In this document: piece after piece, positions 34,805 through 46,668 of the stretch
Numbering within the stretch: the stretch's first letter is position 1
How the letters are laid out: each line of letters starts with the position of its first letter
From: Arabidopsis thaliana
Taxonomy: Eukaryota > Streptophyta > Magnoliopsida > Brassicales > Brassicaceae
NCBI RefSeq assembly: GCF_000001735.4
Contig: NC_003076.8
Coordinates: 20,587,835-20,651,834, forward strand
DNA: 64,000 bases
Reading direction: 5' to 3'
The notes under the pieces: model-generated
Told to the model about the DNA's origin: nothing
The model's input: only the letters and a program-made list of their open reading frames with translations
Databases searched by the model: none
Program-made: the position numbers and the translations under genes

Positions 34805-35424
34805 CCAGTTGTGTTGTTTAATAATTGCATAATAGAGATAAAAATCTGAAATACAACATGATGGCCATCTAGTTTTTCTAGTTCTGTTCAGTTTTTTTTT
34901 TTTTTGGTTTTAGGAAATGTTCAACCTTTTTTTTTCTTTTTGTCTTTTTTCTTGTCGTGTTTTAAATAGAAAATAAAATAATCAATAATCAATCATTGAT
35001 CCAAATTACACATCGAAGTGTTTTTATAACAGTTTTAACATGTTCAGTTTAACTCAAACTAGTATAAATTTGTTGGAAAAAATCCAGATCAAAAGAGACA
35101 ATATCATACTAATTGGAAATTTGACTTTGCTCACTCATGCAAACCGCAAAAATTTTGTTTACCAATCTCAACTACTAGACAAATATAACTTTTGTTCGAA
35201 TTCAGTTTAAAATATTTCAGTATGGTTGGATTCTCTTCTGTTTCGATACACACATGTTTAGTATTAGGCAACTCACTTATTCTTAAAGACACATAGTTAA
35301 TATACATAGTCAAAAGTACCATTAACAAAAACAAACCTACATTTTCACCCATTTCTTTGATAATTATTACTCATTGCACATACTCATGATACATCTCATC
35401 CATTTATTATGTATTGACCCCTCT
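34805..35424. other. Convergent gap between HSD7 and HSD1 copy B
   Basis: Copy of 1463-2082; 3' UTR sequence of both genes, no further feature. Confidence 0.6.
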
Positions 35425-37161
35425 CTAATCCGACTTGATTTCTGGAGTTCTGATAGATTCCGGGTACAGAGTACTACGTACACCAGGAATGTCCATGATC
35501 CTCTTGTTGAGTGCAGTATCCTCGGACATACCAGTTCCAGTCATGTACAGTAACCGACAACCCCACTCAATCAACTCCGGACATAGCACTTTCCAAAGGT
35601 ACGTCACCTTAAACCATGATGGCTCTGTCACGTATCTTTGTTTCCGGCACACACCGTTCACTATCGACTTGGCACATCCTGATGCTGACGCTACCGGAAA
35701 TGGTCCTACTTGAACCTAGTTAATTTTGGGCAAAAGAACACACAATTCAACAATGACCTCAATATTAATTATATTGGTTAAGGAGTTAAAGATTTATTTA
35801 ACTTACATCTCTCATGTCTTGGTTGACTATTAACTCGCCTTCACCAGAGAAGTACTTGCCTTGTGTGAGCTCCGACTCGATATAACCAGGTGTGACGATT
35901 GTAATGTGTACATCGCCACCAAGCTCAATTCTCATCGTCTCAAAGAAGCTCAACAAAGCTGCTTTGCTTGCCTAATTAACATATTATATGTATAATAATA
36001 TTCATCAATCCCTAAGAGCTTACTTTACTAAGTAATTAAAAGAAGTGAATATATACTTACATTGTAAAAACTCATCCTTGGAGCGGTTAGCCACGCTGCG
36101 GAAGACGACATAGCCACAATCTTACCATTACTTTGTCTAAGGTATGGAAGCGCAGCACGAGTGGTATAAACCGATCCCCAGAAGTTAGTATCCTAATTAA
36201 TCACAAATCATTCATTAAAGATCAGGACAACGAATAAAATTAAAGGGTTGGTAATTAATTATTTTAATTACCAAAACTGCTTTTGTCCTCGTTATATCTT
36301 CAATGTTCTCAAACATTGAAATCTGCGTCATCCCAGCATTATTTACAAGATGATCCACTGCAAGACCAAAGAAATTCAATGTTTTGTAGACCAAACTTGT
36401 GAATGGTAACAAAAAAACGGTCGGTTTTGATAGAGTGATAGTGATTAGCGTCCCGTGGCGTGACTTACATCTGCCAAAATGGGTGATGGTGTCATCAACG
36501 ATTCGTCTACAGTCATCAGGTTTGGAGACATCAGCATGAACGGTAACAACATTGGGAGATCCGAGTTCACGAGCAATCTCTGCCACTTCCTCTAGACGGT
36601 TCTTCCTTCGGGCGGTCAGGGCTAAACATGCACCTCTACATGCGTACTCATATGCCAATTGCTGATATTTCATATACGCAAATAGACTCAAATCAATCAT
36701 TTTACCATATAAAATATATATCCGTTTCACAAAAATATCGTTTATATGTTTTTTGTTTTTTTTTGTTTTATCATTTATATTTTCTTATTCATATATATAT
36801 TTGTTAGAAAAAAACCTAATGTTTTACCCTGAAAATACACTGATAATTGTAGCACTGAAAGTCATGATGATATAAATTAATCATTTAAGATTAAATGTGT
36901 GAAACTTAGTACTATTGTACCAGTGACCAATTAGGTTATTAAGTCTACAATTTTAAAATAAAGGCATTATGACCAAACCTCGCCTATACCGGAGGAAGCA
37001 CCAGTGATGAGAACAACTTTCCCGTAAAGATTTTCAGAGAAAATTGTCGAGAAAATAGACTGCAAGAACTTGAAGAAGTAAAAAGGAGGCAAGAAGAAGC
37101 AGAGACCAAAGAAGGTGAAGAAAGGAGCAGTTAGGTTGAGAAAGTCGTTTATCAACTCCAT
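35425..37161 (-). CDS. HSD1: Steroleosin / 11-beta-hydroxysteroid dehydrogenase 1 (copy B)
   Basis: Duplicate of 2083-3819 with no difference seen. Exons 37161-36979, 36661-36469, 36357-36272, 36192-36061, 35971-35807, 35715-35425; 349 aa. All SDR motifs are intact (TGASSGIGE, VNNAG, YNASK), as is the proline-containing anchor. The upstream RY/ABRE block is copied at 37321-37343. Two identical HSD1 loci are a known feature of the Col-0 reference. Confidence 0.95.
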
Positions 37162-39209
37162 TTTTGTCGATCAAAACGTAAATGATTTAGCTCTCATCGA
37201 TCATTCTCTTTTATCAGCGATATATAAATACAACGCCAATACTAAGTTGGATTTTAGACAAAAACGGTGATGAGACGAAGAGAGACAAGACACGAAGATC
37301 AAGTGGTAGTGTGGCAACATTGCATGGAACCGAGACGACACGTTGTGTCAAGATGTGGAAAATGCACGTCGACGACCCCTTCTTCTTCTTTCCTTTATCC
37401 ACATAACATCTTTGGTAGATAAGATCAAATCTTCGTTCCACCTATAAGTTATTGTCGTTTCCAAACGACACTATTCTTTAATTGTCGTACTTCGTGTTAT
37501 TACTCGGTAATTAATCACAAAAATGCTTCTCGCTCTAATAACCATGCACATGGGTGATGATTTATTTTGGGTATTAGTAGTCCAAAAATTATATTTTAAT
37601 TGATCAAACTATGAATTTGGTCCTAATTTATATCAACGGACTGATATCTTTAATACTTAGATCAGGTGACGTGACAACATACGGTTGGTCAGTATTTTCG
37701 CTTTAATAAAAAAAAGATAAACAAAATTTCTTTAATAATTTTATGTTTTAACATATTAATTTTTGATTTTGTAATTTTTTTTTTATACTTAATCGATCTC
37801 ACCAATACAAACATATTTAATAGAAGTATCATAAAAAATCTCAAATGATAAACAAATATTATAACTAATACTAAAAAATTACTTATAATACTATATAAAT
37901 ATCACCTATATACATGCTATAACTTTAATTATTTATATTAAGATATTAATTAATTACAAAATTCTTTAACCAAAATAAATTATTAATTAATAGATCATGC
38001 GAGTACCTATTCACAAAACTACAAAAGTAATAAAACAAAATAATTTGAGAAAATATTAAGAAACTCGTTTTTGAATATATATCTTATCTTACTTTACCAA
38101 TTTAACTCCAAATTTAATTAAGAATTAATCCGTAAAATCATGTCAATGATATCTTATACAATCGAATGTTTGGAAATTTTGAAGAAGTTAAATGATGATT
38201 CTCGTATTAATATAATTATTTTTATTAATACAATAGGACGTATTATCCATGCATGATGTTAGATATCACATATATGTCACGCCTTATTCATATATATGTT
38301 TTTCACGGGATCGTTTATTTTATTATATTAATTTGTTGCTTAGGATTGTGTAGAAGCTGCTTGCAAATTCGTGAAACTTTTATCACTAACCGTAAGTATA
38401 TTTTTGCTTGGAAATTATGTTTGGTTACTTTTTGACTCTCGAGGCCTATGAGAATAATAGAAAGTTAGTCTCATTCTGGCAACCTCTGTTCATATTTAGA
38501 GATGTTATCGGGTGCTTACTTCACTAAAACTCGCCCCAAACTCAAGAACTATTGATTTTATCATCTCTCATGTTGACTCTTGAATTCATAACATGATAAC
38601 CACGGATCTAATCTCTCGTAACATGAATGAAATTTCATAGAAGGTGCGGTCATGTCTTTTTATATTTATATATACTTTAGGCTTTCGGTTCCATTGGTAT
38701 TTCCGTATTTATATATTTCTACGCATTTGATAGTTGGGAGCAAAAGACAAGCACACCGCTTTTACTTTCGACGTGTGCACGAAATAAAGTAAATCATTTT
38801 AAGATATGGTCCTCAACATGCTTTAACTAAGGATTGGTCCTCTACATCCAATTTAATTAAGCATTCGAAAATGGATTTGGTGAAAGACAACAAAATACTA
38901 AAAGGAGTTAAAAAGACAGTTAATAATTCAAAAGGTGTTTGCACGCCCACATGGTTACTAAGAAAGTTAAATTAAGTATAACATAAAACGCTCAAGCATG
39001 TGATTAGTTTAATCTTAACGATGAAGAACCCTTAAACCATGTGCTGCATGCAAGTAGCTAGGGACTATAAATATTGTTCCAAAAAATAGTCTAGCCACTC
39101 CATGTCCAGTCACATTTCGTATCCTTTAGTACCCTAAGTTTCCTTTGCTACTATACATCAAGATATATCCCATTTTATTTTCACCAAACCTTATTTACCT
39201 ATAGTATAA
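37162..39209. other. AT-rich intergenic region, copy of 3820-5867
   Basis: HSD1 copy B promoter at the left (RY 37321-37326, ABRE core 37337-37343), promoter of the DUF4408-like gene at the right (RY 39047-39052, TATA 39066-39072). Nothing else recognised. Confidence 0.6.
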
Positions 39210-39767
39210 ATGGATCCCGTAATCGCCATGCAAGAGGCCCAAAGTAACAACGGACCAAGAACCTACAAGAAGCCATTTCTTAATTTTCTTGACCGCCTCT
39301 CCTTGTCATTTATCGTAGTTGTTTTCTGCGTTATTGTAGTTTTTAGTCCAATTTGGCTTCAATTTTCTAATAGTTTTTTCTTATTCACCATCCCTAGAGT
39401 TATTAATTACATCTTAAACCCTAAGGTTTTATTCATTCTCACAAATGTTATCGTGATCATCCTCATCGGAGAATCAAGGATTTCTAGACCAAGATCTTCT
39501 CTTCCAGCTAGCGCATTACTGAGAAGCCATTCTTATGGTTTGTGGTCTAATGAAAATGTGAGGGTGGAAATGGGATATCAACGATTTTTGGAAGAGAATA
39601 TTGATCGACCGAGGCTCGGAGAAGGCAAGATATGTAAGCTTAGTCCGTTGGAGATGGATTCATTAAACCAGAGGGCTGATGATCTGATCGCTCGTGTGAA
39701 CAGACAGAGGAGGCTTGAAATTGGGCTGTTACATAGACGCATAGACGAAGGCCACATATCATTATAG
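39210..39767 (+). CDS. DUF4408/DUF761-like membrane protein (copy B)
   Basis: Same 185-aa protein as at 5868-6425, with two N-terminal hydrophobic segments and the C-terminal LNQRADDLIARVNRQRRLE block. In this copy the downstream neighbour is the full-length hAT element, starting 233 bp past the stop codon. Confidence 0.75.
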   Translation: MDPVIAMQEAQSNNGPRTYKKPFLNFLDRLSLSFIVVVFCVIVVFSPIWLQFSNSFFLFTIPRVINYILNPKVLFILTNVIVIILIGESRISRPRSSLPASALLRSHSYGLWSNENVRVEMGYQRFLEENIDRPRLGEGKICKLSPLEMDSLNQRADDLIARVNRQRRLEIGLLHRRIDEGHISL

Positions 39768-42700
39768 TTGTGGCCAAATGTGCAGAGAGAGCCTTGATTG
39801 TTACCAAGAAACCAATTAACATAAAGGAAAATGCAAATTTTCGTACAAAGGTTACAAATCAATTAATAAAGTTAAGAGTTTTTACGAGATGTTAATAGGA
39901 TTAAATTCATAATCGGTGGAAATATTTTTGTTACTTTCTCTAAAAACTTATAAGTTAATATTTTACAAAAAAAAAAAAAAATTAAAGTAAGCCCCACAAG
40001 TAGGGGTGTCAAAATGGGTCAAAATTCATGGGTCAACTCAACTCAACTCAACCCATGAACCCTAATGGGTTGATTTTTAACTCAAATGAGTTGATGGGTC
40101 AAATGAGTTGATGAATCAATTGGTTTGATGAGTAAAATGAGTTGGGTTGTAATGGGTTAATAGTTTTAATGGTTTACCCAATTAACCCATCAAATTTTGT
40201 AAAATTGAATTAAACCAACTAAAATCTCTAAACCAATATTTAACCAACACATCTAAACCAATTTAATAAAATCATCCTCAAATTTAAGAAATCAATCGTT
40301 TGAACAGTTTTGTTTCGTTGAGTTAAAATTTGAAGGTCATAGAGATTGTAACCTAAAGAGACGGGGATTTTAATCTTCTCGGCCCCTTTTGATTGAATCA
40401 ATTTTTGAAAAACTTCTACTTATTCTCACTGCCCCCTCTTCTTCTCAATATTTCTGAAAACCAACTCTACCCTCTCTTTATGATGGGACCCTTATCTTAT
40501 CATTCTTTATTTCTTTTTTAAATTTTATATCTAACCAACTCTAAAATCAACTAATCAAATTCATTCTCTCTCCTTTCCCAATAACCATCAAAATCTATTA
40601 AAATGCCTAATAAACTCATTCTTCTTCTTCTTCTTCCTACCATTTGCTCCCTAAAAACGTTTTTCACTTTTTTATTTTCTTTAATTCTTCTCCATACACC
40701 ATTTAAGTTCATCATTAAATCAACACAAAAAAATCGTATCTACATATCTTTTCTCTTCTTTGTGTTCTTCTTCATAGACCATTAAAAATATTTGTTTACT
40801 TTTTCTTATAGTAAGATGTGATGTTGGTAACTAGTATACTTGGTTGAATTCGCAGATTAAATACAGGTTTTTTTAGAAAAATTTGGGGATTATAAATTTA
40901 GGACAATTGAAACAAATGTGTACGACTATGTTGATAGACTAATACGAAAATATAAAATTATAGACTATTTTTTTTCTCTTTTCCATTTTAAGTGATAATC
41001 AAAAAGACTTCAGTCATAAGCTTTGCTTATAATGAATATGATTAATTTTCTTGTCGTATCTGAACAAATTAAGTTGTTCTGTCCTGGTACAACCAAGAAC
41101 AACCCTTACAACTAAGGTCTATTGCCTTGTCTTGTTTTTAGAATTTTATAAAATATGAAAATTTAAGACCAAATTTATAAAAAAAGAAAAACTTAAATGA
41201 TGCATACACGATAGTAATGAAACTACATTACAAGTTTTTGACCAAAAAAAATCATCTTTTCTAGAATAATGAAACTCTTATCACAAAATTCAACATTCAT
41301 ACACTAACAACCTTATACTTTCATGGTTACTTTGTATATTTGAACTATATTTTTTTAATTTTTTAAATACTTGTATTTTGATAAATATAAATATACTGAT
41401 ACATTGTAATGGTATTTTGATGAGATAATATCATCGGTTCCACCAAAAAAATCTTATTTAGAGTTGATAACAACTAGATTTAATAAATTCTCGATATTGT
41501 ACAAGTATGAGCATAAATGTGCAACCGAGTACAACTATACAACTATGAACAAATTTGTGCAATTATTTAATTGATGTTTTCAAAATATCAGCGCCACATC
41601 ATATATTTGTCAAGTTTTTTAAGATATGTAGATATTTTAGATACTTTATTTTTTTTTCCTTCGTTTTTAGATCAAAACTTCATAATAAATTTTTATTTTT
41701 TTCAAAACACAATCATTCATAATTTTTCGTAATTTTTTTTTGTCAAAAAATCTTAGATTCATAAATAAACCTAGAAGCATAGTTGTACATACGTCTACCA
41801 GTTGTACCTAAATGTCCTAAACATTTAGATTCATACATAAACTTCAAAAACCACAAGACAAACCAAACAATTATACTTCAAACCAAAACCCAAGAGAATT
41901 GTACCTAAAAGACTACAACTACCAAGTCTTCTTTGTCTTATACTTCTCTTTCTCTTTTTCCTTCTCCTTCTCTTCCTCCTCCTCTTCCTCTTGTAATAAA
42001 GACACAAATGTTCGAGGCTAATATACACATACAAAAAAATTCGTCCATGTCTGCAACTCCTTATTAACCCACTTGAAACCAGATTTCTTCCAAAATTGAC
42101 CAAGAGAAATCAATCATTTTAATAAGAATTTACAAATAAAGTTACAGTTTTTACTCATTATCTCTCAATAAAAACAAGAAAAAAACTGTTACATGTCGTT
42201 CCAAGTCAATACTAAGTTAAGAAGTTAAGAACCTTCAAGAAACTCACTCCATCTATGGAGATATAGAGTCGTCTCCATCGTACTCATCTATGACTTCAAT
42301 CAATTTCCTAATTCACAAAAAACAACACAAAATGAAACGAGAATTGAGCAATTGAACTAAAATCCAAGAGCAAAGATGTGAAATTGGAAAAGGAAAATAA
42401 GAGGAAGATGAAGACTATGAATCTGAAGTGGAATTAGCTAACTGTAGTTGTTAGAATAACTAGAATTTATAAAAGGGATCCCTTATTCCGCCTAGTGGAG
42501 AGAACAATGGAAGCTGAGAATTTGGTTATGGATATAAGATTTTGTGGGTTTCAAATTTGAGGTGAGAAAGATGATGTAAAGTTGTCTGAGTATCGTGGAT
42601 AAATAAAGAAGAGAAATGAGAAGATGTAGGTTTTTTAATTTGGGATTTAGAAATAAAAGATCCAAACTTACATGGATTTAGATCTAAAGTGTGGTTGAGT

Positions 42701-43809
42701 TGTAAATATGTCAAATATCATCAGATTTTTTTGTCTTTTATCATTTATCTGAATTAAAATAAATAGATAAAGACATTTTTCTTATATCGGGGGCTAAGCA
42801 GAAAATGTTTCGAGCTTTGGGGGCCAAGTAGATTAAAATCCAAGAGACGGCGTGAAACCAGATAAGCGATCCCGGTGGTCTTACGGCGGAGGGATGACCG
42901 AACCGCTCGGGCCAACGGCTGAAATGCTCTAATCCCCGGAGTCTGCGCCACCGTATGTGTAGGTGAATCAAAGGAGAGACACCGTAGGTTAACGTCCTTT
43001 GACTATTCTTTTAGGATCATTTTAGTTAGACTGTTCTTTTTTTTTTGCAAGTTCAGCACAAGCTCAAATCCTTCAATTTCCAGCTTCTGTTTGTTAAATT
43101 TCAGCTCTTTTGTTGTTTTTAAGCTAATGAAAGACCCTAGTTGATCTTAAGAAGCAATCAGCTGTTAGTATAAGCATCTGGAAACTTGAATTTTGCGTTT
43201 CTTTTTTGGTATCTTTTTGGTTTAAGTTGGTGTTGAAATATTTAACTTTCTATTTCTGGTTTCTATGGAGTTTGGTTTAGAGATCTATATGTAAGATGAT
43301 TTGTGTGTGAGTCCTGTCTCCTCTTGGTTTAGGAAATCATGTTCAGGATCTAACTTAAGTGATAGTAGAAGCGTATTCAATGCTGCTCTAGAGTTCTGAA
43401 GCTTGTTTATATGGTTAATTTTCACTTTATTTGAATGGCTCTACTTTTAATAGACTAGTCTTCTTCTAGCTTATGTCTAGGGTCAAAGATGATGTCTATC
43501 ACGTCTCCTCTTGGTTTGGGAAATCATGTTCATGATCTAACTTAACCAAATTTTTAATGTATCATGCCTAATCAGAGTTACACTCAGTGTAGAAATATTT
43601 TTAGAATAACAAGAGCTAACAAAAATCGTATTTAGTCATATGCTTGCCGTATTGTCCAAAACAGTCTTCTTTTCTCTTTGTTTTATTGATTCTTTGACTG
43701 TGTCTATGTGATTAATTCTTGTATTTGGCTAATAACAGGTTTTATTAAGCAATCTCTAACTTGGCCTTATTTCTATGTATAGTTATTTGCAGCTGATCTT
43801 TTACAAAAA

Positions 43810-44460
43810 ATGGACAATGAAGACGAATGTACTTATGGTGGTGAAGGTGGGCAAACATCAGCAGATACATCACAATCTAAAAGTTTAGTAAGTGCTTCTC
43901 GTTTTAAAAGAAGTAGAACATCAGATATGTGGGATTACTTTACACTAGAAGATGAGAATGATGGAAAAATAGCATCTTGCAGAATGTGTAGAAGGGGAAG
44001 GGGAAGTGCTTCTATCATTAGATGTGCAAACTCGATGGAATTCAACATATTTGATGCTTCACAAAGCTTTGAAGTATCAACGTGCACTAAATAGGTTTAA
44101 GATAGTTGATAAAAACTATAAGAACTATCCCTCGAGTGAAGAATGGAAGAGAGCAAAGACTATTCATGAGATCTTGATGCCATTTTACAAGATCACTAAT
44201 TTGATATCTGGGAGAAGCTATTCAACTTCAAATTTATATTTTGGTCATGTTTGGAAGATTCAGTGTTTGTTGGAAGTTCATCAATACAACGAAGATAAAG
44301 TAGTCCGAGAGATGATTTTTAAGATGAGACTGAAATTTGATAAATACTGGAAAGAGTAGTGTTATTCTTGCAATGGGGGCTGTTTTGGATCCGAGAATGA
44401 AATTCAAACTTCTAAAGCGATGTTATGATGAGCTTGATCCAACCACTTCACAAGAAAAAA
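43810..44460 (+). pseudogene. Remnant of hAT transposase (BED finger joined to catalytic-region piece)
   Basis: ATG at 43810 opens a frame with TSDMWDYFTLEDENDGKI then CRMC, the start of a BED zinc finger; the finger's histidine part is missing. Near 44005 the frame changes: LSLDVQTRWNSTYLML, YPSSEEWKRA, LMPFYKITNLISG and STSNLYFGHVW are read in another frame to 44359, ending with KYWKE and a stop. A third frame continues AMGAVLDPRMKFKLLK. These are canonical hAT (Ac/Tam3-like) transposase blocks. A large internal deletion and two frame changes make it inactive. Confidence 0.88.
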
Positions 44461-44461
44461 T

Positions 44462-44600
44462 AACGTAAGTCCGTGATTTTCCCGCCAAAAAAACGTAAAC
44501 CCGTAATTTTCCTCCCAAAAACGTAAACTCGTGAGTTTCCCGCAAAAAAACCGTAAACTCGTAATTTTACCGTCTAAAAATGTAAACTCGTAAAAATTTC
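44462..44600. repeat. Short tandem array near the right end of the hAT element
   Basis: About five degenerate units of 25-30 bp of the type ACGTAAACTCGTAATTTTCC followed by CGCCAAAA. One unit includes TTTCCCGCC (44478-44486), an E2F-type core. It lies between the transposase remnant and the right subterminal repeats. Confidence 0.7.
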
Positions 44601-44838
44601 TGAATCAATAAATATCTCAAATTTGATAATAATGAATTAATGATGATGATAATTATAAATTAAATTATTATTTAAATGGTTAACCCATTTAACAATTCAA
44701 CCCATCAAATGAAATGAGTTATGGGTTAGACCCAACTCATTTAACAAAATGAGTTGGGTCTAACCCATAACTCATTTAATTATAAACTCATTTGATTATG
44801 AGTTGGGTTGGGTTGGGTTACCCATTTTGACACCCCTA

Positions 44839-45608
44839 CCCACAGGAATGAACTTAAGATCAAGGTTTCTCCTAAAGACCGGCCATTGTAAGACTACACA
44901 AGAAAATAGTTTACCTGTAGGGTAATTAGAAAATGCATAAGACTAAGTGCTCCATCAAAAAAATTCCATCTAAATAATAAGAGCAAATTGGAAAAGTGGT
45001 TTAAATTTAGTCTTTTTTGCTCCAAACGTCCTAAGTTTGAACTAATTTTATTCCTTGTTAAAACGTTTCTGGATGACTGGATCCACCACTACATGAGAGT
45101 ATGTGTGAAATGTTAAGCTTATGTGTTGACAAAGAACATCATTTTACTGATCCTCCCGCATCGTCTACTTGGATATTTTAACGCGTGCATATTTGAACAT
45201 TACTGTGCAAGGTTTAAGGTAGTGAGATCAAACTTTAATTTGACAAGTTTAAAAATTATATCTGTTTTGAATTTTAAATAAGTGATTTCTAATCTACAGA
45301 GATTTGTATTGCTTAAGTTGTATAAGAATTCTATTTGATCTTATATTAAGTATTAAAATTTAAGGCAATGATATCTTGAAAGACTAAGAAGTGGCAACAC
45401 AAGATTTACAATTTTTTAATCTTTAATATAATAGTTTAACGTCGAATAAAAGGTCTTTTCATACATTCAAGCAGAGGCTCATAATAAGAACAACCCCATT
45501 TTTCCGTATATCAAAAGAGAAATAAGACAAAATAGAAAAAGCATAAAGAGATTAGAAACTGGAGACCCCAACAGTGAAGCCCTCTTGTGTCCCCTGCTCT
45601 TTTTGACT
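44839..45608. other. Intergenic region between the hAT element and HVA22E
   Basis: AT-rich spacer plus the HVA22E 3' UTR; no gene or repeat recognised. Confidence 0.5.
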
Positions 45609-46668
45609 CACTCAGCCTGATGCTCTACCTGTATTCCAAACACCAAAATAAAGGTAAAGTGACCGTAAATACATTACTTCATCCAATTCGTTTTAATACT
45701 TATTAGAAAAAGCTATGTTTTCTCCAATTCGTATTAATCCTTATTTGAAAAAGTTATGCTTTCTTTAGTCTATTTGATTCGTAAAATGTTTAGACTCGAA
45801 ACAAACCGGGATTGAACCGGCCGTCCTACGGGGCAACCAATTAAAGACAAGGTTCGGCCCTCACAAAGACTTTTATCCCACCACAACAACTTTTAATCAA
45901 GTGTCTTTACGAAATTAAGATATAAACTTAGTTCATAAGAAATTAAACGTAAAGGGAAAAATGAGAAGGATGAATTTGTTGACCTTAGGTTTGAGGATGC
46001 CGTACTTCTTGAACTGTTCCCTCACGACTTTGTTGTATATAAAAGCAGCTCCTCTAAATTGTGGTAAAACCAACCATGCCACAAACACTAGCTTCGCCGT
46101 GTACCATATCGGTATCCTATAAATATTCGATATCCATTTTAATATCATTACCATAACAAAAACATAACAAGAAATGAGACAGGTTTGATATGATTGTTAC
46201 CACTAGCCACTTACCACTCTAGGAGAGATTGAAGGATGAGTTCTGATAGAGTAAGGAAAGAATAGAGAATCCAATAAGCAAGCCATTGCTCGTCATCTAC
46301 TTTTGATGGGCTCTCTATTGCTATCACCGACGCATATCTTTACCAAAATCATAAAAACAAAATTAGATCAAAATAAAACTAAACAAAAATGTAGAGAAAC
46401 AATAGTAGATTACTTACAACGGATAGAGCAGCATCACCACGGGTCTGCGTATGATCGTACCATAAAACAAAACACAAAATCATAATGTTATTTTCAATGA
46501 TGAAATGAAAATCCAGGATATTAATCTTATCATATAACAATCAAACCATAAATTGAAAATAAAAACTTAAATGGATAGAGAAAATAATATTTAAAATCAA
46601 ATAGAAGAAAAAGAAATATACCCAGCGAGGGAATGAAGAGCAGAGAGAGAAGTCCATAGTTTTGTCAT
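45609..46668 (-). CDS. HVA22E: HVA22-like protein e (TB2/DP1/REEP family)
   Basis: Exons 46668-46622, 46444-46418, 46337-46215, 46116-45984, 45629-45609 give 116 aa, the known HVA22E length. The TB2/DP1 fold is clear: GPVVMLLYPLYASVIAIES, the DDEQWLAYWILYSF signature, LEWIPIWYTAKLVFVAWLVLPQ, and a C-terminal FKKYGILKPKV tail. HVA22/REEP proteins are hairpin membrane proteins that shape ER tubules and affect vesicle traffic; plant members are often induced by ABA, cold or drought. The second exon is only 27 bp and the last only 21 bp. A DRE/ABRE cluster lies 280-370 bp upstream. The last intron has a local 40-bp duplication. Confidence 0.97.
45684..45770. repeat. Diverged 40-bp tandem duplication in the last HVA22E intron
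   Basis: Two neighbouring copies of a unit starting TCCAATTCGT and ending GAAAAAG with TATG and TTTTC/TTTC, differing at about six positions. Confidence 0.6.

Larger units (their letters stand above)
9651..42992. repeat. Complete tandem duplication unit B, 33,342 bp
   Basis: If the repeat is a simple head-to-tail duplication, unit B starts right after the end of unit A at 9650 and ends at 42992, where identity with unit A stops. That gives a unit of exactly 33,342 bp, equal to the copy offset. The end (33343-42992) is directly confirmed. The start at 9651 is inferred, because the matching start of unit A lies outside the window. Confidence 0.85.
40001..44838. mobile_element. hAT transposon with both ends, internally deleted
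   Basis: Terminal inverted repeats TAGGGGTGTCAAAATGGGT (40001) and its reverse complement (ending 44838) are flanked by 8-bp target duplications CCCACAAG (39993-40000) and CCCACAGG (44839-44846), with one mismatch. Subterminal ATGAGTTG/GGGTTGG repeats lie at both ends (about 40012-40170 and 44690-44825). A short transposase remnant sits at 43810-44460. The 3.8 kb before it is non-coding as far as I can see. Its size is normal for hAT, but the transposase is much too short, so it is non-autonomous. The left 2,992 bp are also present at 6659-9650. Confidence 0.95.

Noticed and set aside
45800-45870. tRNA-like sequence (GGTTCAATCCCGG on the minus strand) in the last HVA22E intron
   Set aside because: Only the T-arm-like block is present; I could not build an acceptor stem or anticodon arm.
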